A stretch of DNA of 64,000 nucleotides, taken from the NCBI GenBank assembly GCA_046545575.1, contig JBKGZM010000001.1:1-64000 (forward strand), read 5' to 3'. The stretch is from JAGXOF01 sp046545575 (lineage in GTDB: Bacteria > Chloroflexota > Dehalococcoidia > SZUA-161 > SpSt-899). Below are positions 51,252 to 59,475 of this stretch, piece after piece. Position numbers and translations under genes: made by a program. The notes under the pieces are model-generated. The model saw nothing but the letters and a program-made list of their open reading frames with translations. It ran no database searches and was not told the origin of the DNA. How positions within the stretch are numbered: the stretch's first letter is position 1; every line of letters starts with the position of its first letter.

Positions 51252-51593
51252 ATGCACGAACTTCCGATTACCGAAAGCATCGTCAAAATCGCGCTGGACA
51301 AGGCTAACGAAGAACAGGCCAGCAAGATCTACGAGATAAAACTGGTTCTTGGAGAGCTGTCGGGATTTGTTCCCGATTGTATCCGGTTCTATTTCGATTT
51401 CCTGAGTAAAGACACAATCGCCGAAAACGCAACTCTCGACTTCGAATCGGTCCCAGCCGAACTCCGCTGCAGGGATTGTTCCACTGTCTCTCATCCCGAG
51501 GACAACGAGTGGATCTGTCCAAATTGCCATGGCTGGAACGTCGAGATACTCAAAGGTCGAGAGCTATATATACAAAGCATGGAGGTAGAATGA
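51252..51593 (+). CDS. hypA: Hydrogenase nickel incorporation protein HypA
   Basis: 113 residues: MHELPITESI, whose first Met-His-Glu bind nickel, and a zinc ribbon with CRDC and CPNC. It brings nickel to the large-subunit precursor with HypB. Start 51252 is chosen because the mature N-terminus must be Met-His-Glu; an upstream TTG would destroy that site. The stop overlaps the hypB start as ATGA. Confidence 0.95.
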   Translation: MHELPITESIVKIALDKANEEQASKIYEIKLVLGELSGFVPDCIRFYFDFLSKDTIAENATLDFESVPAELRCRDCSTVSHPEDNEWICPNCHGWNVEILKGRELYIQSMEVE

Positions 51594-52264
51594 GAAAGAT
51601 AGATGTAGTGCAGAATGTTATGGAGGCTAACGACACTATAGCCGGGAGAAACCAGGAACTGCTGAACAAACACGGGGTTTTTGCAGTTAACATAATGTCA
51701 TCCCCGGGTGGCGGAAAGACAAGTCTTATCCTCCAGACTATGGCAAAGCTGAAGGACGAGGCCAGGATAGCTGTCATCGAGGGAGACGTCGCCTCCACAG
51801 TGGATGCCGAAAAGGTAAGGAATGATGCAGTTGAAGTGGTCCAGCTAAACACGAGGAACATGCCGGAGAGCTGCTCCCTTATGGCAGTCATGCTTGATGA
51901 AGCGATCAAGGACATGCCACTGGATGATATAGACCTGCTGCTCGTGGAAAACGTGGGGAATCTTATCTGCCCCTCGGAATTCATCCTGGGAGAGCATAAG
52001 CGAGTGGTGATCTCCAGCTTGCCGGAGGGAGATGACAAACCGGCCAAGTACCCTGTTATGTTCACCGACGCCGACGCGGTTATCATAAACAAGATCGATT
52101 TCGTGCCTTACGTTGAGTTCGACTTGCCCGGCTTCCGCAGCGCGGTTGAAGGCCTCAATCCCGATATTACTTTCTTCGAGGTCTCATGTAAGACCGGCGA
52201 GGGAATCGACGACTGGTGCTCCTGGCTGCTTGACGAGTCGAAGCGTGTCACCGGGCAAGTCTAA
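51590..52264 (+). CDS. hypB: Hydrogenase nickel incorporation GTPase HypB
   Basis: 224 residues: P-loop SSPGGGKTS near 37-45, IEGDVAS switch, NVGNLICPSEFILGEHKRVV and the NKID guanine motif. Most HypB proteins have a Cys-His pair and a later Cys in the GTPase metal site; here the pair reads Cys95-Ser96 (SCSLMAV), Cys127 remaining. There is no N-terminal CxxCGC or His-rich motif. GTP hydrolysis drives nickel transfer. Confidence 0.94.
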   Translation: MRKIDVVQNVMEANDTIAGRNQELLNKHGVFAVNIMSSPGGGKTSLILQTMAKLKDEARIAVIEGDVASTVDAEKVRNDAVEVVQLNTRNMPESCSLMAVMLDEAIKDMPLDDIDLLLVENVGNLICPSEFILGEHKRVVISSLPEGDDKPAKYPVMFTDADAVIINKIDFVPYVEFDLPGFRSAVEGLNPDITFFEVSCKTGEGIDDWCSWLLDESKRVTGQV

Positions 52265-52309
52265 TCTCCTGCCGAAAAGCATTTAACTTTTGCCGTAAGT
52301 GAATCCCAT

Positions 52310-52347
52310 GGGGGTAGAGGAGACCGATGTCGGCCTCCTCTACCCCC
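52310..52347. repeat. Large hairpin of the CCGAYGTCGGCCT repeat family
   Basis: A 13-base-pair stem (GGGGGTAGAGGAG and its complement), one mismatch, then four more pairs (CCGA/TCGG) and a TG loop. It shares ends and centre with the palindrome at 34428-34463. No T-run follows on the plus strand. Confidence 0.75.
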
Positions 52348-52392
52348 GTTACAATATTCCTTTGTCCTGATCCCCTCTCCGTGTCGAGGTGG

Positions 52393-52440
52393 GTAGGGGA
52401 GGCTTTAGCCTCCCCCGAGGGCGAATAAATTCGCCCCTAC
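52393..52440. repeat. Double-hairpin repeat within outer GTAGGGG/CCCCTAC arms
   Basis: Outer arms GTAGGGG and CCCCTAC enclose two perfect inner hairpins: GGGGAGGC-TTTA-GCCTCCCC (52396-52415) and GGGCGAAT-AA-ATTCGCCC (52419-52436). This nested layout suggests a mobile or dispersed extragenic repeat. Confidence 0.75.
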
Positions 52441-52568
52441 CCTTTGGGTCGAATGGGATGTGAGGTGGAGATGATTAAGGAGACTAATGCTGCTACAATA
52501 ACTATAGATACCTAACAACATAGTGCGAGGCCCTTACGCAGCTATCAGGAAGAAGTGGGTAGTGAATA

Positions 52569-54908
52569 ATGAAAACACTTGAATCAGTTCAAATCACCGT
52601 CAGAGGCATTGTCCAGGGCGTTGGCTTCAGGCCCTTCGTGTACGGACTGGCCACACAGCACGGGCTTAACGGGTGGGTTTACAATACCTCGGAGGACGTC
52701 AGGATAGAGGTTGAGGGTGAACCACAGAGGATCGAACAATTCTGCTTCAACCTGAAGGCCAAGGCTCCTCCTCTGGCCCGTATCGAAGAACTGACCGTTA
52801 CCCATACCCAGCCATCTGGCTATACAGCATTTGAAATTAGGCACAGCGTCGCCGAAGAAGGCAAATACCAGCTCATCTCACCCGACATAGCCATGTGTAA
52901 AGACTGCCTGAGCGAACTCCTGAACCCATCCGACAGACGCTATCGCTACCCCTTTACCAACTGTACAAATTGCGGTCCGCGCTTTACCATAATCGAAGAT
53001 ATGCCGTACGACCGGCCCAAGACAACCATGCGCTCCTTTATCATGTGCCCGGAGTGTCAGGAGGAATACGACAACCCGCTGGACCGCCGCTTTCATGCCC
53101 AGCCAAATGCCTGTCCCACGTGTGGTCCTCAGGTTCAACTCCTCGACAGCCAGGGTAGTCCTGTCCCCGCGAGCGAATCCTACCCGGATGTCCCGGCTCG
53201 CGCTGCTCAACTCTTCAGAAAAGGAAATATCCTTGCGATAAAAGGGCTGGGAGGATTCCTTTTAGCCTGTGATGCCACCAACGAGTCAACGGTAAAGACC
53301 TTAAGAGAAAGGAAACGGCGGCCATCCAAGCCCTTCGCCATAATGGTTGCGGATATCGACGAAGCCAGGCAACACTGCGTGGTCGGCCCGAAAGAGGAAG
53401 AGGTGCTCAGGTCGCCTCAGAGCCCCATTGTGCTTTTGAAGTGGAGGGAATCCCTCCTAAATCCCCCTTTCATAAAGGGGGAAACAGAGGGGTTATCCGG
53501 TATCTCCCCGGCAGTAGCTCCAAACCTGAAGTATCTGGGAGTGATGCTGCCGTATACTCCTCTCCATCACCTCCTGATTCGGGACACAGGTTTGCCGCTT
53601 GTAATGACGAGCGGAAATCTCAGCGAAGAGCCCATTGCCAAAGATAACGACGAGGCTCTGGAGAGGCTTGCGGGGATTGCTGATTACTTCCTGGTTCACA
53701 ACAGGGATATCTACTCCCGATACGACGACAGTGTGGCCATGGTGGAAAGGGAGCAGATTCAGCTTGTCCGGCGAGCCCGGAGCTACGCTCCGTTTCCAAT
53801 AACACTACCTTTCGAGGCCAGACAGGCACTCGGCTGCGGAGCCGAGATGAAGAATACCTTCTGCCTGACCAGGGATAATTATGCCTTCCTTTCCCAGCAC
53901 ATCGGCGATCTGGAAAACATAGAAGCCCTGGACCACTTCGACAATACTATCTCGCTGTATAAGAGGCTTTTCCGCGTCGAACCCGAGATCATCGGCTACG
54001 ACCTTCATCCGGAATACCTTGCCACAAAGTACGCTCAGGACCTCAGGGAGTCGGGGGTGAAGCTTGTGCCCGTGCAGCACCACCACGCTCATATCGTGAG
54101 TTGCATGGTCGATAACGGGATTGATACCCCTGTTATTGGTGTGGCTCTGGACGGTACCGGTATGGGGACTGATAAGCACATCTGGGGAGGAGAGTTTCTG
54201 GTGGCTGACTTCCGGAACTTCACGAGAGCAGGGCACCTGCAGTACCTGCCGCTCCCGGGCGGGGATGCAGCCATAAAGAGGCCCTGTCGCATAGCTGTGG
54301 GTTATGTCGCCAGGCTGCTCGGGGAGAAAGCCCTGGAAGGGTTGTCCTTCATGCAGCAGGTGAGCGAAACGGAGGCGGAGATCGTTAAACGCCAGGTAGA
54401 GAAGGGTTTGAACTCCCCCCTTACCTCCAGCATGGGTCGACTTTTTGACGCAGTATCGGCCCTCATCGGAATAAGGGCGGAGATAGGCTACGAAGGGCAG
54501 GCAGCGGTGGAGCTGGAAATGGCCACTTACGGGAACCACGTTGAGGAAATACAGAGCTACCCGTTTTACATAATCCACGAGGATGGTACGAGAACAGTAC
54601 AGGTGGAGCCTTTGCTGGCATCGGTTATCGAGGACCTGAAGCGAGGGGTCTCACAGGGGGAAATTTCCCTTAAATTCCACGAGACCATAGCGGAAATGGT
54701 GAATGAGATGTGCTGTTTGATAGCCAGTGAAACAGGCGTTGGCAGGGTTGCCCTGAGCGGGGGCGTATTCCAGAATCGACTGCTACTGAGAAGGTCGGTG
54801 GAGATGCTGGAGGAGAACGGATTTCAGGTCTTTACCCACAGCCAGGTGCCGTGCAATGACGGCGGCATCTCACTCGGACAGGCCGTCATCGCCAATTTCG
54901 GTGGGTGA
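52569..54908 (+). CDS. hypF: Carbamoyltransferase HypF with an in-frame repeat insertion
   Basis: 779 residues in HypF order: acylphosphatase (RGIVQGVGFRPFVYGLA near 12-28), zinc fingers (CKDC, CTNCGPR, CPEC, CPTCGP near 109-185), YrdC-like domain (about 200-390, KGLGGFLLACDATNE) and Kae1-like domain (about 420-779, HHHAHIVSCMV, DGTGMGTDKHIWGGEF, SGGVFQNRLLL). It makes the thiocarbamate that becomes the Fe-bound CN ligands of the hydrogenase. Near residues 292-310 there is an insert (RESLLNPPFIKGETEGLSG) encoded by a palindromic DNA repeat. hypC, hypD and hypE are not in the window. Confidence 0.95.
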   Translation: MKTLESVQITVRGIVQGVGFRPFVYGLATQHGLNGWVYNTSEDVRIEVEGEPQRIEQFCFNLKAKAPPLARIEELTVTHTQPSGYTAFEIRHSVAEEGKYQLISPDIAMCKDCLSELLNPSDRRYRYPFTNCTNCGPRFTIIEDMPYDRPKTTMRSFIMCPECQEEYDNPLDRRFHAQPNACPTCGPQVQLLDSQGSPVPASESYPDVPARAAQLFRKGNILAIKGLGGFLLACDATNESTVKTLRERKRRPSKPFAIMVADIDEARQHCVVGPKEEEVLRSPQSPIVLLKWRESLLNPPFIKGETEGLSGISPAVAPNLKYLGVMLPYTPLHHLLIRDTGLPLVMTSGNLSEEPIAKDNDEALERLAGIADYFLVHNRDIYSRYDDSVAMVEREQIQLVRRARSYAPFPITLPFEARQALGCGAEMKNTFCLTRDNYAFLSQHIGDLENIEALDHFDNTISLYKRLFRVEPEIIGYDLHPEYLATKYAQDLRESGVKLVPVQHHHAHIVSCMVDNGIDTPVIGVALDGTGMGTDKHIWGGEFLVADFRNFTRAGHLQYLPLPGGDAAIKRPCRIAVGYVARLLGEKALEGLSFMQQVSETEAEIVKRQVEKGLNSPLTSSMGRLFDAVSALIGIRAEIGYEGQAAVELEMATYGNHVEEIQSYPFYIIHEDGTRTVQVEPLLASVIEDLKRGVSQGEISLKFHETIAEMVNEMCCLIASETGVGRVALSGGVFQNRLLLRRSVEMLEENGFQVFTHSQVPCNDGGISLGQAVIANFGG
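53443..53482 (+). repeat. Palindromic repeat inside the hypF coding sequence
   Basis: GGAGGGA-A-TCCCTCC (53443-53457) is followed by TCCCCCTTT-CAT-AAAGGGGGA (53462-53482). This looks like a dispersed extragenic palindrome that has landed in frame within hypF and is translated as about 15-20 extra residues. Confidence 0.7.
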
Positions 54909-54956
54909 ACAGACGGGTAGGCGGGCTGCCTTTGGTCGGAGTGACGTTTTTGATGG

Positions 54957-55451
54957 TTATTCCAACACCTTTGCATATAGATAGCAGTCGAAGTATGTGC
55001 CGTTTATCACCATGCGCTTCCGGAGTAAACCCTCTTTTTCGTATCCGCAATTTATCGCTACCTGTTCACTGGCCTTATTCTCAGTGGCAATAACCAGTTC
55101 TAACCTGATCAGCTCCAATTTCCTGAAAGCGTAATCCTCTATCTGTCGCAGTGCCGCCGTGGCTATTCCCATTCCCCAGTATGCCTCGTCAACAAAGTAG
55201 CCTGCCTCGCCTATATGCGGGAAGTGAAAATTGATTCTCACACCCACGCCGCCGACGAGTTCCCCATCACAGAGTATCGCGAAATTGAACTCCGACCCTT
55301 CTTTTCTTCTCTGCTCACTCTGCCGGAGGAATTGTTCTTCCTCCTCCAGGCTTCTCACATTTATCGGGAAGTAGGCGAATCTGGGATTGGAGAGTATCTC
55401 CCAAAACCATTTGGCATCTGAACCCTTTGATGGGCGAATCTCCACTTTCAT
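54957..55451 (-). CDS. GNAT-family N-acetyltransferase
   Basis: 164 residues of the RimJ/RimL-like acetyltransferase type: an N-terminal VEIRPSKGSDAKWFWEIL, the central AILCDGELVGGVGV and the acetyl-CoA site YFVDEAYWGMGIATAALR near 88-105, then ASEQVAINCGYEKEGLLRKR. The acyl acceptor is unknown. The ATG at 55451 has AGGAG eight bases upstream. It is the only minus-strand gene between the hyp genes and the molybdoenzyme and looks unrelated to them. Confidence 0.9.
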   Translation of the reverse strand: MKVEIRPSKGSDAKWFWEILSNPRFAYFPINVRSLEEEEQFLRQSEQRRKEGSEFNFAILCDGELVGGVGVRINFHFPHIGEAGYFVDEAYWGMGIATAALRQIEDYAFRKLELIRLELVIATENKASEQVAINCGYEKEGLLRKRMVINGTYFDCYLYAKVLE

Positions 55452-55538
55452 AAGCGATGCTCCTGCTCCGTTTTTCCTTCCAAGCTTGCAGAATATAGCA
55501 CAAGCGTTACTGCAAATCAAATGATCAACTTACAAACC

Positions 55539-55568
55539 TTGACGAAGTCCGTATGTTTCATGTATAAG
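55539..55568 (+). promoter_or_regulatory. Sigma-70 promoter of the molybdopterin oxidoreductase operon
   Basis: TTGACG, 18-base spacer, TATAAG: five of six in each box, giving a leader of about 50 bases to the ATG at 55626. Confidence 0.65.
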
Positions 55569-55625
55569 ACAAATGGCGTGTAATACTCGTCGCCACCGAA
55601 ACGGATACCAAGGAGGAGCACACGC

Positions 55626-58073
55626 ATGGGGAAACGTGACCATCGAATTGTTCGCACGACCACATGGTCGGCCGGGCCCGGCTGCCACGGCGGCTGCGGG
55701 GTGCTGGCACACATAGAAGACGGAAAGCTGACGAAGATAGAGGGAGACCCCGACCACCCCTGGAACCAGGGCAGGCTTTGCGCCAGGTGCCTGGCCATGA
55801 GGCAATATATCTATCACCCCAACAGATTGAAGCGCCCGCTCAAGCGGGTGGGGGAGCGGGGGGAGGGGAAATGGCAGGAGATCTCCTGGGATGAGGCCTT
55901 CGACCTCATAGAACAGAGGATGAAGCGAATCCGTGAGGACTATGGACCGGAAAGCGTTATCTTCTCCATGGGCACAGGACGCGACATAGGCCCGTGGATT
56001 TGCATGCTTGCCTACGCATACGGCAGCCCCAACGTAATGTTCAGTCTGAGCGGCATCGCCTGCTACAGTCCGCGAATTGCCGCAGTGGAGACAGTCCAGG
56101 GCGACTACTGTATACTCGATGCAGCTCAGTGGCTGGAAAAGCGCTATGACGATCCGAAGTACAAAGTCCCTGAGTGTATCATTATCTGGGGCTACAATAT
56201 TCCGGCAACATGCCCCGACAACGTTTTCGGGCACTGGATCATCGACCTGATGAAAAGGGGCACCAAACTCATCACCATAGACCCGAGGCTTTCCTGGTTC
56301 GCCTCCAGGTCCAAGCACTGGCTCCAGCTCAGGCCCGGCACCGACGGCGCACTCGCCATGGGCTTTCTGAACGTGATCATAAACGAGGACTTGTACGACA
56401 GGGACTTCGTGGAGAAATGGACAAACGCCCCCTTTCTGGTCAGGAACGACACTGGTAAACTCCTGCGCGGAAGCGACCTCGTGGAGGGTGGCGACTTCGA
56501 CAACTTCGTCGCCTGGGATACGGTCAAGGCAGAACCAGCTGTCTGGGATTCGGGGAACGTGGGATATAAATCGCAGAATGTAACCCCGGCCCTGGAGGGC
56601 ATCTATGAAGTACCTCTAGCGGATGGGGAAAGGGTCACATGCAGCACAGTCTGGGATTGCCTTCGCAATGAGGTAAACAAGTACCCTCCGCAGGCGGTTT
56701 CCGAGATCACCTGGGTGCCAGAGGAGAGCATCGTGGAGGCGGCCCGCTTCTACGCCAGGAGCAAGCCCGCTTCCATACACTGGGGGGTTCCTATCGATAT
56801 GACTCCTGCCATCACTCCTACAGCCCAGGCCATCACCAACCTGTGGTGCATCACCGGCAATCTGGATATTCCCGGGGGAAATGTGATCTCCCGTTTTGCC
56901 TTCGATGCGGTAGCATATGCCCTGCCCGGGGCCAAGGGCGTGATCAGTTGCGACCCCGAAGCCGATAAAAAGCGGATCGGGCGCGACCAGTACGGTCCGT
57001 TGCGGCAATTCATCTGGCGGGCCCAGACGGACCTGACCCTCGACCAGATATTCACAGAGGATCCTTATCCCGTTAAGGGAATGTGGATACAGACATGCAA
57101 TCCCGTGGCCAACACAGGCCTTGATCCCGATAAATGGGTGGAGGCGTTGAAGAAGCTCGACTTCGTGGTTGCCGTCGACCTGTTCATGACCCCCACCGCG
57201 GAGCTGGCCGACGTGGTTCTCCCCTCGGCTACCTTCCTTGAAAAGGACGGCGTTCGCACGTGGTGGGTGCCTCTCCAGAGCATGAACAAAGCCGTCACGG
57301 TCGATGAGTGCAAACCGGATGTCGAGATCAACTTCGAGCTGGCAAGGAGATTCGATTCGAACTTCAGATGGAAAGACACCCATGAACTCTTCGATGAGAT
57401 CATCGAGCCTTCAGGCATGAGCTATTCCGAGTTACAGGAAAAGGTCTGGACGCTCCCCCCCGAAGGCCATCCCAGTGCGCCGTACCACCGCTTTGAGAGA
57501 GGACTGTTGCGTGCCGACAGGAAACCCGGCTTCCAGACCAAATCGGGGAAGGTCGAACTCTTTGCATCTCTGCGTGAGGAATGGGGGCTGGAGCCCCTGC
57601 CCCACTACGAGGAGCCGCCGTTCACCCCTGTAACGCGGCCAGACCTCCACAAAGAGTATCCGTTGATCCTGTCAACGGGAAGGAGATCGCCTGTTTACTT
57701 CCATTCAGAGCATCGTATGATTCCCTGGCTGCGCCAGCATGACCCCGACCCCGTGGCGGAGATTCACCCAAAGACGGCCAAAGCACATGATATCAGCGGC
57801 GGCGAATGGGTGTGGCTGGAGAACTGGCTGGGCAAGGCCAGGTTCAAGGCCAAGGTCACCCCGATAGTGCCAAGGTGGATGGTGATGGCCGCGCACGGTT
57901 GGTGGTTCCCCGAAAAGGAAGGGAAAGAGCCCTCGCTACATGGAACGTGGGAATCCAATGTCAACCGGCTTATTCCCATGGGCTCTCAGGGTAAAGACGG
58001 CCTCGGAGCACCCATAAAGCACATGCTCTGCAAGATGTACAAAGCAACAGGGAGGCACCAGAACGATGAGTAA
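55626..58073 (+). CDS. Molybdopterin-dependent oxidoreductase, DMSO-reductase superfamily
   Basis: 815 residues: an N-terminal Fe-S segment (PGCHGGCGVLAHIEDGKL; cysteines 20, 24, 52, 55), the pterin-binding core (IIIWGYNIPATCPDNVFGHW, ITIDPRLSWFAS, RPGTDGALAMGF, VPIDMTPAITPTAQ, ADVVLPSATFLEKDG) and a C-terminal dinucleotide domain (LILSTGRRSPVYFHSEHRM). No twin-arginine signal is seen, so it is probably cytoplasmic. The first Cys of the usual CxxCxxxC is missing and GRLCARC adds one late. Substrate unknown; formate, acetylene, an alcohol or a C-H bond cannot be told apart. AAGGAGG is upstream. Confidence 0.9.
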   Translation: MGKRDHRIVRTTTWSAGPGCHGGCGVLAHIEDGKLTKIEGDPDHPWNQGRLCARCLAMRQYIYHPNRLKRPLKRVGERGEGKWQEISWDEAFDLIEQRMKRIREDYGPESVIFSMGTGRDIGPWICMLAYAYGSPNVMFSLSGIACYSPRIAAVETVQGDYCILDAAQWLEKRYDDPKYKVPECIIIWGYNIPATCPDNVFGHWIIDLMKRGTKLITIDPRLSWFASRSKHWLQLRPGTDGALAMGFLNVIINEDLYDRDFVEKWTNAPFLVRNDTGKLLRGSDLVEGGDFDNFVAWDTVKAEPAVWDSGNVGYKSQNVTPALEGIYEVPLADGERVTCSTVWDCLRNEVNKYPPQAVSEITWVPEESIVEAARFYARSKPASIHWGVPIDMTPAITPTAQAITNLWCITGNLDIPGGNVISRFAFDAVAYALPGAKGVISCDPEADKKRIGRDQYGPLRQFIWRAQTDLTLDQIFTEDPYPVKGMWIQTCNPVANTGLDPDKWVEALKKLDFVVAVDLFMTPTAELADVVLPSATFLEKDGVRTWWVPLQSMNKAVTVDECKPDVEINFELARRFDSNFRWKDTHELFDEIIEPSGMSYSELQEKVWTLPPEGHPSAPYHRFERGLLRADRKPGFQTKSGKVELFASLREEWGLEPLPHYEEPPFTPVTRPDLHKEYPLILSTGRRSPVYFHSEHRMIPWLRQHDPDPVAEIHPKTAKAHDISGGEWVWLENWLGKARFKAKVTPIVPRWMVMAAHGWWFPEKEGKEPSLHGTWESNVNRLIPMGSQGKDGLGAPIKHMLCKMYKATGRHQNDE

Positions 58074-58410
58074 CGATAAGAAACAGTACGGACTCCTGAT
58101 CGATTACGAGTACTGCACCGGTTGTCATACCTGTGAGGTTGCCTGTTCCCAGGAGTATGACTGGCCGGAGGGAATGTGCGGCATCAAGGTGATGGAAGTG
58201 GTGGAAAACTTGCCCAATGATAAGGCCTACCTGGCTTATTTACCCTTCCCTACCGAGCTCTGCCGGCTGTGTGCTGGCCGCACCAGAAAGGGCCTCCAGC
58301 CGGCCTGTGTCCAGCATTGCATGGCCGCATGCATGAAATATGGTCCTGTGGAAGAGCTTGCAAAGGAGATGAGCAAGAAACCGAGGATGGTGCTGTGGAG
58401 GCCGTACTGA
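58066..58410 (+). CDS. Iron-sulfur partner subunit of the molybdoenzyme
   Basis: 114 residues: one [4Fe-4S] motif (CTGCHTCEVACSQ, Cys17-20-23-27) near the start and further cysteines (LCRLCAGRTRKG, ACVQHCMAACM) that fit a second cluster, as in DMSO-reductase beta subunits but shorter. It overlaps the molybdoenzyme by eight bases, so the two form a complex. It would pass electrons to a carrier such as ferredoxin or an MvhD protein. It is followed after 22 bases by fmt. Confidence 0.85.
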   Translation: MSNDKKQYGLLIDYEYCTGCHTCEVACSQEYDWPEGMCGIKVMEVVENLPNDKAYLAYLPFPTELCRLCAGRTRKGLQPACVQHCMAACMKYGPVEELAKEMSKKPRMVLWRPY

Positions 58411-58432
58411 GCAGGATTAGGAGGTTGCATCT

Positions 58433-59365
58433 ATGCGCATCGTGTTTATGGGGACACCTGAGTTCAGCGTTCCGGCGCTCAAGAAGCTCATTGCAAGCGA
58501 GCATGATATAATCGCCGTTTACACGCAGATGGACAAGCCCGCTGGCAGGGGCAAAGCCCCGACACCTCCGCCTGTGAAGAAAGTAGCGGAGGAGAACGGA
58601 CTGACGGTGTTCCAGCCAAAATCCCTGCGGGATGAAGCTGGCCGGCTGCGCAGCCTGGCCCCTGACATTATAGTCGTTGCGGCCTTCGGGCAGATACTCC
58701 CTCAGTCCGTACTGGACATTCCCGGACTGGGAGGCCTGAACATCCATCCCTCGTTGCTCCCCAAATATCGAGGCGCTTCTCCGATTGCTTCTGCTATTTT
58801 ATCGGGTAATGAGGAAACGGGTGTTACCATCATGTTGATGGATACTGGAATGGACACCGGCCCCATTCTTGCACAGAGGCGCATACCTATCGATTCCGAA
58901 GATACCGCTGAGTCGTTGGAGGGAAAGCTGGCCGAGGCAGGGGCGGAGCTTCTGATGAAGGCCCTGCCGGAGTGGGCTGAGGGGCGCATTACTCCACAAC
59001 CTCAGAGGGACGAGGAGGCCAACTATACCAGTCCGCTCTCCAAAGCTGATGGAAAGATGGACTGGAATCTTTCGGCTGGTGAATTGTGGCGCAGGGTTCG
59101 GGCCCTGTATCCATGGCCGGGGTGCTACACCCGCTGGCAGGGGAAGATGCTCAAGGTACTGGACGCGGTTCCGGTTCCCTCTACTGAGGGAGCGTCACCG
59201 GGGGTGGTTGTTTCTTTACCAGATGGTGCTCCTGCACCGGTGGGGGTGGGGACGGGGGAGGGGATACTGGGACTCCGCCGGATTCAGCTCGAGGGAAAGA
59301 AAGCAATGTCGGCCAATGATTTTCTGCGCGGACAGAGGGGGTTTATCGGGGCGAAGTTGGGGTAA
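58433..59365 (+). CDS. fmt: Methionyl-tRNA formyltransferase Fmt
   Basis: 310 residues: MRIVFMGTPEFSVPAL start, VVAAFGQILPQSVLDIP, the formyl-tetrahydrofolate motif NIHPSLLPKYRGASPI near 102 and DTGMDTGPIL, then the C-terminal OB-like tRNA-binding domain. It formylates initiator Met-tRNA. GGAGG is eight bases before the ATG. Its place behind a molybdoenzyme rather than def is unusual but probably accidental. Confidence 0.96.
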   Translation: MRIVFMGTPEFSVPALKKLIASEHDIIAVYTQMDKPAGRGKAPTPPPVKKVAEENGLTVFQPKSLRDEAGRLRSLAPDIIVVAAFGQILPQSVLDIPGLGGLNIHPSLLPKYRGASPIASAILSGNEETGVTIMLMDTGMDTGPILAQRRIPIDSEDTAESLEGKLAEAGAELLMKALPEWAEGRITPQPQRDEEANYTSPLSKADGKMDWNLSAGELWRRVRALYPWPGCYTRWQGKMLKVLDAVPVPSTEGASPGVVVSLPDGAPAPVGVGTGEGILGLRRIQLEGKKAMSANDFLRGQRGFIGAKLG

Positions 59366-59429
59366 AGGTGTCTTTCGACCGAAGGGAGAAATCTTCAGGG
59401 TTTGAACGTGACACAACACAAGATTTCTC

Positions 59430-59446
59430 GTCCGCCGAAGGCGGAC
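59430..59446. repeat. Short hairpin with CCGCC-GAA-GGCGG core
   Basis: Arms GTCCGCC and GGCGGAC around GAA, 64 bases past fmt and 30 bases past the nfnB-like stop on the other strand. Same core as at 38878 and 34497. It may end either convergent transcript, but no T-run is present. Confidence 0.6.
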
Positions 59447-59475
59447 TCGAAATGACCTAAGGTAGAGCCTTTCCC

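Larger units (their letters stand above)
52265..52568. other. 304-base gap between hypB and hypF rich in inverted repeats
   Basis: No gene seen. The left half is filled by two large inverted repeats listed separately. The right half (52441-52568) is AT-richer; it contains TACAAT and no confident -35 box, so no promoter is claimed. Confidence 0.6.

Noticed and set aside
55530..56318. A 262-residue open frame on the minus strand opposite the molybdoenzyme start
   Set aside because: It overlaps a gene with clear motifs and a ribosome site, and has no family features of its own.
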